NCBI GenBank assembly: GCA_902490445.1
Contig: CABUDZ010000107.1
Coordinates: forward strand, 1 to 5,883
Direction: 5' to 3'
DNA from: an uncultured Collinsella sp.
Lineage (GTDB): Bacteria > Actinomycetota > Coriobacteriia > Coriobacteriales > Coriobacteriaceae
Length of the DNA stretch: 5,883 nucleotides
Positions 1 to 5,645 of this stretch are shown here, piece by piece (the first letter of the stretch is position 1; the number at the start of each line of letters is the position of its first letter). The translations under genes were made by a program, and so were the position numbers. The notes under the pieces are model-generated. The model made no database searches, was not told where the DNA came from, and saw nothing but the letters and a program-made list of their open reading frames with translations.

Positions 1-1
1 C

Positions 2-619
2 ATGGTGAAGACGAAGCCGAACAAGAACGACATCAGATACCTCGCAACGCAGGAGCGCATAGAGGAGGCCTTCTGGGGCCTTTTGGCGGACAGGGGCTTT
101 CAGAAGGTCACGGTACGCGCCCTCTCCGAGCGTTCGGGCATAAACCGTGGCACCTTTTACCTGCACGCCGAGGACAAATACGACCTGCTTTCGCAGGTGG
201 AAGACCGCATGCACCAGGGGATGATGGGCGGCGCGGCAATCGCGCCTGACGGCTCTTACGAGGACCGGGTGCCCTCCATGGTTGCCCCCATGATTGCGGG
301 CTCGAGGTTCGTCTACGAGAACCGCGAACGGGTGCTGCTGCTGATGGACGACACGTGCGATCCGCTCTTTTTCTCCAAGTACGCCTCCAAAGTGAAGGCG
401 GCCATGCTCGGAGACATTGGCAATCTTTTGCCAGAGCAGCGCTACGCACTGGCTCTCATGGAGGGAGTTGTCGGCAGCCTTTTTGGCGAGTGGGTACGCG
501 GAGGGATGAAAGAGACGCCCGAGGAGTACGTGAGCATCGTGCTTAACCTCGCCGCGAAACTCGACCTTCCCGCCATTTCGGACGTGCTTCCGCAGGGGCA
601 GCCAGCGAAGAGGTCCTGA
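2..619 (+). CDS. TetR/AcrR-family transcriptional regulator
   Basis: Predicted one-component DNA-binding repressor of 205 aa, a usual length for the family. The N-terminal helix-turn-helix is at about residues 20-63: a helix beginning RIEEAFWGLLADRGF, then VTVRALSERSGINRGTFY and the typical DKYDLL after the recognition helix. The C-terminal ligand/dimer domain ends with GVVGSLFGEWVRGGMKETPEE, a pattern seen in TetR proteins with a TetR_C_8-like C-terminal region (family knowledge, not searched). The ATG is the second base of the window, so its ribosome binding site and promoter are not visible and an upstream start cannot be excluded. The ligand and targets are unknown. The regulated gene of such proteins is often adjacent, possibly to the left of the window. 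rpiB lies 249 bp downstream on the same strand, but nothing shows that it is the target. Confidence 0.88.
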   Translation: MVKTKPNKNDIRYLATQERIEEAFWGLLADRGFQKVTVRALSERSGINRGTFYLHAEDKYDLLSQVEDRMHQGMMGGAAIAPDGSYEDRVPSMVAPMIAGSRFVYENRERVLLLMDDTCDPLFFSKYASKVKAAMLGDIGNLLPEQRYALALMEGVVGSLFGEWVRGGMKETPEEYVSIVLNLAAKLDLPAISDVLPQGQPAKRS

Positions 620-868
620 CCGTCCTCGCACATGGGGATTAGTTAAGAGTGAAGCGCAATGCGGGGTAGAGCGCAAGGGCTCCCCGGAAAGCGAAGAGAC
701 GGAATAGGCAAGACGGTGCGACTAAGGTGGACGTTGCGGAGTGTTCGCCGCCGCTAAAGCGTTTGACCAAAAAACGCCCGAGCGTTTAGGCAAAAGTCGC
801 GCTATCATGCAGTCGAACGCGGTAAAACCTTTAGCAATTCCGCCGCACGGACCAGAGAGGAACCACTC
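620..868 (+). other. Intergenic region between the TetR gene and rpiB
   Basis: No convincing gene is seen here. Two small hairpins are present. One pairs GGG-GAGC (664-666, 669-672) with GCTC-CCC (679-685), with a TA bulge and no T-run. The other pairs AAACGC (772-777) with GCGTTT (782-787) around the loop CCGA. Read on the - strand the second hairpin is followed by a run of T, like a mini-terminator. On the + strand it has only three T and could at most be a weak terminator for the TetR gene. A further GCGTTT at 759-764 and the palindrome-like CGCTAAAGCG at 752-761 lie beside it. The putative rpiB promoter and ribosome binding site fill the right end. Confidence 0.45.
780..808 (+). promoter_or_regulatory. 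Possible rpiB promoter (-10 TATCAT)
   Basis: TATCAT at 803-808 resembles a sigma70-type -10 box and lies about 60 nt before the rpiB start. No good -35 hexamer is found at 16-18 nt spacing (about GAGCGT at 780-785). An alternative -35 TTGACC at 763-768 has only TTAGGC or TAGGCA at the right distance. The -10 is followed by GCAGTC, which also follows the putative ndk -10. Weak call. Confidence 0.3.
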
Positions 869-1336
869 ATGAAGATTGGTATCGGTAACGACCACGCCGC
901 CGTCGAGCTCAAGAACATCATTTCCGAGCACCTGAAGGAGCGCGGATGCGAGGTCGTGAACTTTGGCACCGACACCTCCGAGAGCTTTGATTACCCCATC
1001 GCCGGCTACAAGGTGGGCAAGGCAGTTGCCAACGGCGACGTCGACCTGGGCATCCTGATCTGCGGCACCGGCGTCGGAATCAGCCTGGCCGCCAACAAGG
1101 TCGAGGGCGTTCGTGCCGTCGTGTGCTCCGAGCCCTTCAGCGCCAAGCTCTCGCGCATGCACAACAACACCAACGTGCTCGCCTTTGGCGCCCGCGTCGT
1201 GGGCTCCGAGCTCGCCAAGATGATCGTCGACGAGTGGCTCGACGCCGAGTTTGAGGGCGGCCGTCACGAGCGTCGCGTTAACCTCCTCAACGAGATCGAC
1301 CACACGCGCGGCCTTAAGATCGTCGACGAGGCCTAA
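869..1336 (+). CDS. rpiB: Ribose-5-phosphate isomerase B (RpiB/LacAB family)
   Basis: Cytosolic sugar-phosphate isomerase interconverting ribose 5-phosphate and ribulose 5-phosphate in the non-oxidative pentose phosphate pathway. The 155 aa match the family's size of about 150. Visible motifs are MKIGIGNDHAA (D8, H9 in the phosphate/ring-opening pocket), ILICGTGVGIS with catalytic Cys65 and T67, SRMHNNTNVLAFG with H98-N99, and GGRHERRV with R132 and R136, which usually bind phosphate. The Cys in CGTG makes it the E. coli-like type rather than the mycobacterial type that uses Glu. The start is supported by GAGAGG ending 8 nt upstream (855-860). The related LacA/LacB galactose-6-phosphate isomerases share the fold, but they act as pairs and no second subunit or lac gene is here. 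It probably forms its own transcript, ending at the terminator just downstream. Confidence 0.95.
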   Translation: MKIGIGNDHAAVELKNIISEHLKERGCEVVNFGTDTSESFDYPIAGYKVGKAVANGDVDLGILICGTGVGISLAANKVEGVRAVVCSEPFSAKLSRMHNNTNVLAFGARVVGSELAKMIVDEWLDAEFEGGRHERRVNLLNEIDHTRGLKIVDEA

Positions 1337-1366
1337 AGATTCACAAAGCCATACGACGCTAACGCC

Positions 1367-1414
1367 AGCCCCCGCCCGGAAGAAACATCCGGACGGGGGC
1401 TCTTTAGTAGATTT
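1367..1414 (+). terminator. Rho-independent terminator of rpiB
   Basis: A 14-bp stem pairs AGCCCCCGCCCGGA (1367-1380) with TCCGGACGGGGGCT (1388-1401), with one C-A mismatch and the loop AGAAACA. It is followed by a T-rich tail (CTTTAGTAGATTT). It starts 30 bp after the rpiB stop. On the - strand the mismatch becomes a G-U wobble but no T-run follows, so + is the main direction. Confidence 0.78.
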
Positions 1415-1440
1415 GTGGGGGTTTACCAAAAGTCTACTGG

Positions 1441-1478
1441 AATAAAAAGGGCGCCGCGGATGAAGTTCCGCGGCGCCC
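1441..1478 (-). terminator. Rho-independent terminator of ndk
   Basis: A perfect 12-bp inverted repeat pairs GGGCGCCGCGGA (1449-1460) with TCCGCGGCGCCC (1467-1478) around a 6-nt loop. On the - strand the stem is followed by CCTTTTTATT minus the paired C's, that is a clear U-tract at 1448-1441. It lies 38 bp after the ndk stop and faces the rpiB terminator, so the two convergent genes are insulated from each other. Confidence 0.9.
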
Positions 1479-1516
1479 AAGCCACACGCTAACAGCTTTA
1501 AGGAGTCAAAGCTGGT

Positions 1517-1921
1517 TTAGCCAAAGAAGCGCTTGATCTCGATCTCGGCGTTCTCCAGGCAGTCGGATCCGTGGATCACGTTGGCGTTGACATCGACAGC
1601 GAAGTCGCCGCGAATGGTGCCGGGCGCAGCATCAAGCGGGTTGGTGGCGCCCATGAGGGTGCGCATCTTGGAGACAGCGGAGAGACCGGAAACGACCATC
1701 TTGACAACCGGGCCGCTCGTCATAAAGTCACAGAGACCGCCAAAGAAGGGCTTGTCGGCCAGATGGGCGTAGTGCTCCTCGACGGTAGCGCGCTCGAGCG
1801 TGGTCATCTCCATGCGCTCGATAACAAGGCCGCTGCGCTCAATGCGAGCAACGATCTCGCCGATCTTGCGATCGCGCACGGCGTCGGGCTTAATCATGAT
1901 GAAGGTCTTCTCGATAGCCAT
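1517..1921 (-). CDS. ndk: Nucleoside diphosphate kinase
   Basis: Transfers the gamma phosphate from ATP to NDPs through a phosphohistidine, balancing NTP/dNTP pools in the cytosol. The protein is 134 aa, the standard bacterial size. All classical active-site residues can be placed: K11 (IMIKPDAV), Y51 (EEHYAHL), F59, R87, T93 (GATNP), R104 (GTIRGDF), N114 and the catalytic H117 in NVIHGSD. Residue 121, after GSD, is Cys where Ser is common; this position is not catalytic. The start is the ATG at 1921, because GAAAGG (1934-1929) sits 7 nt upstream and the protein then begins MAIEKTFIMIKPDAV as in homologues. A longer in-frame ATG at 1963 would add 14 residues not typical of the family. It is monocistronic, with its own terminator. 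The 5' region carries repeats and weak promoter candidates. Confidence 0.96.
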   Translation of the reverse strand: MAIEKTFIMIKPDAVRDRKIGEIVARIERSGLVIERMEMTTLERATVEEHYAHLADKPFFGGLCDFMTSGPVVKMVVSGLSAVSKMRTLMGATNPLDAAPGTIRGDFAVDVNANVIHGSDCLENAEIEIKRFFG

Positions 1922-1984
1922 AAGGTAGCCTTTCAAGTAGGTTCGCGCGTGCCCAAGTCCCATTCCGGCACCCGCCTGGACTGC

Positions 1985-2013
1985 ATCGTAACAGAGTTCT
2001 AACTGCAGTTAAA
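1985..2013 (-). promoter_or_regulatory. Possible ndk promoter (proximal)
   Basis: On the - strand TTTAAC (2013-2008) and TACGAT (1990-1985) are 17 nt apart, about 65 nt before the ndk ATG. The -35 matches only three consensus bases. The spacer overlaps a perfect 12-bp palindrome, TAACTGCAGTTA (2000-2011), which could be an operator. GCAGTC follows the -10, as it does at the rpiB candidate. Confidence 0.3.
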
Positions 2014-2023
2014 CAAAAAGCCG

Positions 2024-2053
2024 TTTATTGAAGCGTTATTATTTATTGAAGCG
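2024..2053. repeat. Tandem direct repeat, 12-bp units spaced 18 bp
   Basis: TTTATTGAAGCG occurs at 2024-2035 and again, identical, at 2042-2053, separated by TTATTA. The start-to-start distance is 18 bp. It lies upstream of ndk. It could be a paired operator, or a partial duplication of the end of the reading frame whose last codons (CGC TTC AAT AAA) are exactly this sequence on the - strand. Confidence 0.7.
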
Positions 2054-2215
2054 CTCCATATGTGTCACTTCTGTTCCGAAGCCTGACCAGAGTACCATCC
2101 GCCCCACTTCCATCTGCAACGAGCAGAATGGACGGTCGATTGCCGCCCGTGAACGCACTCCCTTCACAACCTGCCCAAAGGTCCTACAAAAGTTTTCGAC
2201 AAGCTCCTTCCTTCT
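2039..2215 (-). other. 58-codon open frame without a start codon; possible vestige or repeat-borne sequence
   Basis: Between an in-frame TAG (2218-2216) and the TAA at 2041-2039, one - strand frame stays open for 58 codons. It reads like protein (for example KELVENFCRTFGQ, then RPFCSLQMEVGRM and VTHMERFNK before the stop). There is no ATG until codon 35. The best earlier start is a GTG at 2167 with a poor ribosome binding site. It begins directly after the argH terminator. It could be a remnant of a gene, part of a dispersed intergenic repeat, or chance. The rest of the roughly 300-bp argH-ndk spacer holds only the repeats and promoter candidates. Confidence 0.25.
2040..2068 (-). promoter_or_regulatory. 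Possible ndk promoter (distal)
   Basis: On the - strand GTGACA (2068-2063, five of six matches to TTGACA) is followed after 17 nt by TAAATA (2045-2040) inside an AT-rich stretch. It would give a leader of about 110 nt. The -10 match is poor and the element overlaps the direct repeats and the end of the open frame described below. Confidence 0.25.
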
Positions 2216-2217
2216 CT

Positions 2218-2253
2218 ATAACAAAACGGGCGCCCACCGTAGCGGGCACCCGT
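2218..2253 (-). terminator. Rho-independent terminator of argH
   Basis: On the - strand ACGGGTGCCC (2253-2244) pairs with GGGCGCCCGT (2235-2226). The helix is complete over 10 bp if one U-G wobble is counted, with an 8-nt loop, and is followed by TTTGTTAT. It sits about 45 bp after the argH stop. On the + strand the wobble is a C-A mismatch and no T-run follows. Confidence 0.85.
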
Positions 2254-2298
2254 AAAGGCAAGATATGATGAACGCACCAGACAGACGCATCCAATAAG

Positions 2299-3729
2299 CT
2301 AATTAGCTCCGTGGCCCATCTCGACGACCTTGGTCAGCGAGCCAAACACACCCTCATCGGCCGCAAGCTGCGCCTCGGCGCGCCCCAACTGCACGGCAAC
2401 GGCGGCAGGAGCGGTGCCGCCCTCGGTCGTGCGCGCGGCAACGATCGACGGGATGTCGAGCGCCTCGGTAATATCGTGCTCAAAGAGCGGGCTTGCCTCC
2501 TGGAACACCTCAAACGGGAGATCCTCAAGATTGCAGCCGCGCTTCTCACACATCAGGACCAGGTGGCCCACCACGGCATGTGCTTCGCGGAACGGCAGAC
2601 CACGCTTAGCCAAGTAATCGGCAACATCGGTGGCGGCAAGGTGCCCCACACCGCACTCGCGCGCCATGGAATCCTCGTTGACGGTCCAAGTCGAAATCAT
2701 ACCGGCCATAACGGACAGGCACTGCATGAGCGTATGGGCAGTGTCGAGGGCGCCCTCCTTGTCCTCCTGCAAGTCCTTGTTATAAGCAAGCGGCAGGCCC
2801 TTCATGGTCACGAGCAGCTGCACCAGGTTCCCATAGACTCGGCCGCTCTTGCCGCGGATAAGCTCGGCAAAGTCGGGGTTCTTCTTCTGCGGCATGATGG
2901 ACGAGCCGGTGGAGTAGGAGTCGGAAAGCGTGATAAAGCCAAATTCGGAGCTCGACCACAGTACGATCTCCTCGGAAAGACGCGACAGATGCATGGCCAT
3001 GACGGAGCCGGCGTAATGCAGGTCGAGCAGGAAATCACGGTCGGAAACCGCATCGAGCGAGTTGGGAATCACACCCGCAAAGCCAAGTTCGGCAGCCGTC
3101 ATCTGACGATCGAGCGGATAGCTCGTACCGGCAAGAGCAGCAGCACCCAGCGGGCAGTTGTCAGCGGCATCAAAGGCGGCCTTCAGGCGTGTAAAGTCGC
3201 GCGCGAACATCCAGGAATACGCCAGCAGATGATGCGAGAGCAGCACGGGCTGAGCGTGCTGCATGTGCGTATAGCCCGGCAGAATCACCTTGTCATACTT
3301 CTTGCCCGCATCCACCAGCACATGGCGCAACTCAAGATTGGCCTCCATGAGCTCCTTGGCCAGCGCCTTGACGCCCAGGCGCGTATCGGTCGCAACCTGG
3401 TCGTTGCGCGAACGCCCGGTATGCAGGCGCTTGCCCGCCTCGCCGATGCGACGCGTCAGCTCGCTCTCGATGGACATATGAATGTCCTCGTCGTTGATGT
3501 CGAAGGTGAAGTTGCCGGCATCGATATCCTGTTCGATTCCGGTCAGGCCCTCGGCAATCGCCTGCTCGTCCTCGGCGCTGATAATGCCCTGGGCCGCCAG
3601 CATCTTGGCATGTGCCTTAGAGCCGGCGATATCCTGCTTATAGAGATGTTTGTCGACCGGCAACGACGCGCCAAACTCCTGCGTGACCTCGGCCACGCCT
3701 GCCTCAAAACGACCGCCCCAAAGAGCCAT
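2299..3729 (-). CDS. argH: Argininosuccinate lyase
   Basis: Cytosolic enzyme of the fumarase/aspartase superfamily catalysing the last step of arginine synthesis, argininosuccinate to arginine plus fumarate. The 476 aa are close to the usual 460. It starts MALWGGRFE as homologues do. Conserved blocks are HTGRSRNDQVATDTR (about 103-117), GYTHMQHAQP (152-161) and the signature GSSIMPQKKNPD (275-286) on the mobile loop with the probable catalytic S277, followed by the KDLQEDKE block at 318-325. The start at 3729 is preferred over in-frame ATGs at 3747 and 3804 because AAAGGGGA lies at the right distance and the extra residues are not family-like. The 56-aa gene lies 118 bp upstream and argG further upstream, both in the same direction. 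Co-transcription with argG is possible, but a hairpin sits between them. Confidence 0.97.
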   Translation of the reverse strand: MALWGGRFEAGVAEVTQEFGASLPVDKHLYKQDIAGSKAHAKMLAAQGIISAEDEQAIAEGLTGIEQDIDAGNFTFDINDEDIHMSIESELTRRIGEAGKRLHTGRSRNDQVATDTRLGVKALAKELMEANLELRHVLVDAGKKYDKVILPGYTHMQHAQPVLLSHHLLAYSWMFARDFTRLKAAFDAADNCPLGAAALAGTSYPLDRQMTAAELGFAGVIPNSLDAVSDRDFLLDLHYAGSVMAMHLSRLSEEIVLWSSSEFGFITLSDSYSTGSSIMPQKKNPDFAELIRGKSGRVYGNLVQLLVTMKGLPLAYNKDLQEDKEGALDTAHTLMQCLSVMAGMISTWTVNEDSMARECGVGHLAATDVADYLAKRGLPFREAHAVVGHLVLMCEKRGCNLEDLPFEVFQEASPLFEHDITEALDIPSIVAARTTEGGTAPAAVAVQLGRAEAQLAADEGVFGSLTKVVEMGHGAN

Positions 3730-3847
3730 GGAACCGTCCCCTTTCATCAAATACCAAAACAAGCGCCCAAAGCAATGCGCCCTGTCGCTAAAGCGATTTT
3801 TCAACCGCTAGTTTTACACACTCCCTGCCGTGCGCGGGGCCATGTAG
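3730..3847 (-). promoter_or_regulatory. argH 5' region with palindrome CGCTTTAGCG
   Basis: This 118-bp gap between the 56-aa gene and argH has no gene. On the - strand it holds TTGAAA, the palindrome-like TCGCTTTAGCGA (3796-3785) and the argH Shine-Dalgarno. I found no convincing -35/-10 pair. The sole spaced pair, TTGCTT with TATTTG, lies too close to the ribosome binding site. It may hold a private argH promoter, but this is a guess. Confidence 0.3.
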
Positions 3848-4018
3848 CTAATTTGCAAAGAAGTGACGCACCATGCACTTGGCACCCAACGTCTCCCTCC
3901 GGATGTTGCCCTGCGAATCATCGATCCAGGCCTTCAGGCTCATAGGAACTTCCTCGACCTTTGCAGCATCGAACTCGGGCGCGAGGGCAAGTAAGGCATG
4001 CGCGATAGCACTGAACAT
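3848..4018 (-). CDS. Small protein of unknown function between argG and argH
   Basis: A 56-aa reading frame begins MFSAIAHALLALAPEFDAAK, continues with a central VPMSLKAWIDDSQGN and ends GAKCMVRHFFAN. The start is well supported: GAGGAG lies 8-9 nt upstream of the ATG, with a TATATATA stretch just before it. Codon use (GCC, CTC, CTG, GAG) fits the neighbours. There is a short hydrophobic N-terminal part (FSAIAHALLALA) but no clear membrane segment or signal peptide, and a single Cys near the C-terminus. I do not recognise the family. Its place, in the same direction between argG and argH, hints at a link with arginine synthesis, but a strong hairpin 50 bp upstream may separate it from the argG transcript. 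It may be independently expressed. Confidence 0.6.
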   Translation of the reverse strand: MFSAIAHALLALAPEFDAAKVEEVPMSLKAWIDDSQGNIRRETLGAKCMVRHFFAN

Positions 4019-4054
4019 AATGGATACTCCTCATATATATAGGCGCAGGGCCGC

Positions 4055-4098
4055 CAAATTGATAGAAGGAGCCCCGCCGGACAACCCCGGCGGGGCTC
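4055..4098 (-). terminator. Strong hairpin after argG, probable terminator
   Basis: A perfect 12-bp inverted repeat pairs GAGCCCCGCCGG (4069-4080) with CCGGCGGGGCTC (4087-4098) around a 6-nt loop. On the - strand it is followed by CTTCTATCAATTT, an interrupted U-tract, so termination of argG transcripts is likely but may be partial. It lies 155 bp after the argG stop. The + strand side has no T-run. Confidence 0.65.
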
Positions 4099-4253
4099 GG
4101 ACTCAGCCGCAGACGCGGCATCATATATGCGGGCGGAACGTAGGGGCCACCGATGTTAAGAAGTGTCAGCAAGCATAACGAAAGGTAGGGACCCCGTGCA
4201 CCCGTTATGTATCACGCGGATGGGCCGCGCGGATACCAAGGGAAGGAAAAGCC
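4099..4253 (-). other. argG 3' spacer with several inverted repeats
   Basis: No gene is supported here. Three inverted repeats follow one another: GTATC/GATAC plus CGCGG/CCGCG (4209-4236, with a small bulge), CATAACG (4174-4180) with CGTTATG (4203-4209), and GCCGC (4106-4110) with GCGGC (4115-4119). None has a T-run. They may protect the argG mRNA 3' end or be part of a structured spacer. Confidence 0.45.
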
Positions 4254-5480
4254 TTAGGCCTGGACGGCAGCGGAGCTGGGACCCTGGACCTTAGCCCACG
4301 TCTTGAGCGACAGCGTATCGATCTCGATAAAGCCGGCGCTGGCCTTCTCGTCAAACGTGGTGTCGCGGTCGTAGGTGGCCAGGCCGTAATCGTAGAGGCT
4401 GAAGGGGCTCTTGCGGCCGACGACATGGCAGTTGCCCTTAAAGAACTTCAGACGGACGGTGCCGGTCACGAACTTCTGGGTGTCGGCCATAAAGGCGTCG
4501 AGCGCGTTTTTGAGCGGGCTGTACCACTGGCCGTTGTACACGGCGGTGGCCCAATCCTGCTCGAGCTTAATCTTAGTCTTGAGCAGGTCGCCCTCAACGC
4601 AAATATCCTCGAGTGCCTTGTGGGCGGTGATGAGCGTCAGGGCGCCGGGAACCTCATAGCACTCGCGGCTCTTAAGGCCCACCAGACGGTCTTCGACCAG
4701 GTCGAGACGGCCAAAGCCGTTGTCGCCCGAGATCTTGTTGAGTGCGATGATGATCTCGGAGAGCTTCATCTTCTTGCCGTCGACGGCGACGGGCTTGCCG
4801 GCCTCAAACTCAATCTCGGTATACGTCGGGGTGTCGGGCGTGTCCTCGGGATTCTTGGTCATAACCCAGGCGTCGTCGAGCGGCTCGTTCCAGGGATCCT
4901 CCAGGTGGCCGCACTCAATGGCACGACCCCACAGGTTGTCGTCGATGGAATAGGGGTTGTCGTTGGCACCCTCGGGAACCGGCACGTTGTGGGCGTGAGC
5001 ATAGGCGACCTCGTCGGGACGGCACTTAAGATCCCACTCGCGAACCGGGGCGATAACCTTAAGCTCGGGGTCGAGGGCCTTGACGGCAGCCTCAAAACGA
5101 ACCTGGTCGTTACCCTTGCCGGTGCAGCCGTGAGCGACGTAGGTCGCGCCAAACTCGTGAGCGACCTCGACAAGCTTCTTGGCGAGCAACGGGCGGGACA
5201 GGGCGGAGAGCAGCGGATATTTGTTCTCGTACATAGAGTTTGCGGCGATAGCCTTAGTCAGGAACTCATCGGAGAACTCGTCGCGCAGATCGAGCACCTG
5301 GCAATCCAGAACGCCCAGGTCGAGGGCCTTCTGCTTCTTGGCGTCCAGACCGGTCTCTTCCTGGCCCACGTTGCCGCAGACACAAACAACATCGAGATTC
5401 TTCTCGTCCTGGAGCCACTTGACACATACGGATGTATCAAGACCACCGGAATATGCGAGAACGACTTTTTCCTTGCTCAT
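4254..5480 (-). CDS. argG: Argininosuccinate synthase
   Basis: Cytosolic ATP-dependent ligase joining citrulline and aspartate to argininosuccinate (AMP plus PPi released), the step before ArgH. The 408 aa are typical of the roughly 400-aa bacterial type. The N-type ATP pyrophosphatase P-loop AYSGGLDTS is at 9-17. Other conserved blocks are VAHGCTGKGNDQVRFE (115-130), YSIDDNLWGRAIE (177-189), GRLDLVEDRLVGLKSRECYE (257-276, substrate-binding region) and NGQWYSPLK (316-324). The start at 5480 (MSKEKVVLAYSGG) is set by GAAAGG 8 nt upstream. An in-frame ATG at 5531 would add 17 atypical residues and lies inside the structured leader. All 12 Arg codons are CGC or CGT. Expression is probably controlled by the leader peptide and hairpins upstream. 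Confidence 0.97.
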   Translation of the reverse strand: MSKEKVVLAYSGGLDTSVCVKWLQDEKNLDVVCVCGNVGQEETGLDAKKQKALDLGVLDCQVLDLRDEFSDEFLTKAIAANSMYENKYPLLSALSRPLLAKKLVEVAHEFGATYVAHGCTGKGNDQVRFEAAVKALDPELKVIAPVREWDLKCRPDEVAYAHAHNVPVPEGANDNPYSIDDNLWGRAIECGHLEDPWNEPLDDAWVMTKNPEDTPDTPTYTEIEFEAGKPVAVDGKKMKLSEIIIALNKISGDNGFGRLDLVEDRLVGLKSRECYEVPGALTLITAHKALEDICVEGDLLKTKIKLEQDWATAVYNGQWYSPLKNALDAFMADTQKFVTGTVRLKFFKGNCHVVGRKSPFSLYDYGLATYDRDTTFDEKASAGFIEIDTLSLKTWAKVQGPSSAAVQA

Positions 5481-5530
5481 GGCTGTTTCCTTTCGCCCTT
5501 GGTAGCTAGTTAGAACATCGGTCAGTTGCA

Positions 5531-5645
5531 AGTCATTTCGAGGTCAAAAACCGTGCAATATCAGGTTAAATAGCAAAAAGCAGCACAACATGCCCTAGAA
5601 ACATGCAGCAATGTCGTGCTAAAACCCAACGACCTCAAAATGACT
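5531..5645 (-). repeat. Long inverted repeat enclosing the attenuator hairpin
   Basis: AGTCATTTCGAGGTC (5531-5545) and GACCTCAAAATGACT (5631-5645) are 15-bp inverted arms 85 nt apart. In - strand RNA all 15 positions pair, one as a U-G wobble. In + strand RNA that position is a C-A mismatch. The arms therefore look like a helix of the argG leader RNA rather than a DNA palindrome. They flank the terminator-like hairpin, and the right arm overlaps segments of the other leader helices. Confidence 0.75.
5575..5620 (-). terminator. Terminator-like hairpin in the argG leader
   Basis: On the - strand AGCACGACAT (5620-5611) pairs with ATGTTGTGCT (5591-5582) over 10 bp, one a G-U wobble, with a 19-nt loop. 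It is followed by GC and TTTTT (5579-5575). It lies 65 nt after the leader-peptide stop and 95 nt before argG. No other gene upstream in the window needs a terminator, so an attenuator for argG is the best reading. The large loop and 2-nt gap before the U-tract make it a modest terminator. Confidence 0.6.

Noticed and set aside
659..757. A second short Arg-rich + strand frame of 32 codons ending CGC-CGC-CGC-TAA upstream of rpiB
   Set aside because: It has no good ribosome binding site, carries mixed AGA/AGG/CGG/CGA codons unlike the neighbours, no terminator hairpin follows, and rpiB has no link with arginine. It is probably chance in GC-rich purine-rich DNA.
722..1480. A 252-aa open frame on the - strand
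   Set aside because: It is antisense to rpiB and runs through the rpiB terminator, with no domain recognised.
3841..3843. A short frame (nine codons) starting with the ATG at 3843 (-) before argH as a second leader peptide
   Set aside because: There is no Shine-Dalgarno, only one Arg codon and no attenuator hairpin.
2311..3945. A 544-aa open frame on the + strand
   Set aside because: It lies antisense to argH, is low-complexity in composition and has no recognisable domain. Long antisense frames are a codon-bias artefact in GC-rich genes.
3918..4172. An 84-codon - strand frame starting with TTG
   Set aside because: It runs through the argG terminator hairpin and overlaps the better-supported 56-aa gene in another frame, with a weak start.
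4425..5513. A 362-aa open frame on the + strand
   Set aside because: It is antisense to argG and rich in Val/Leu/Gly/Asp, as expected from the complement of GC-biased codons.
5531..5645. A miniature transposable element (MITE) with 15-bp terminal inverted repeats
   Set aside because: No target-site duplication is seen, the inner arms are placed asymmetrically, and the mismatches favour pairing of the - strand RNA. A leader RNA helix explains it better, though a genome copy count is still needed.
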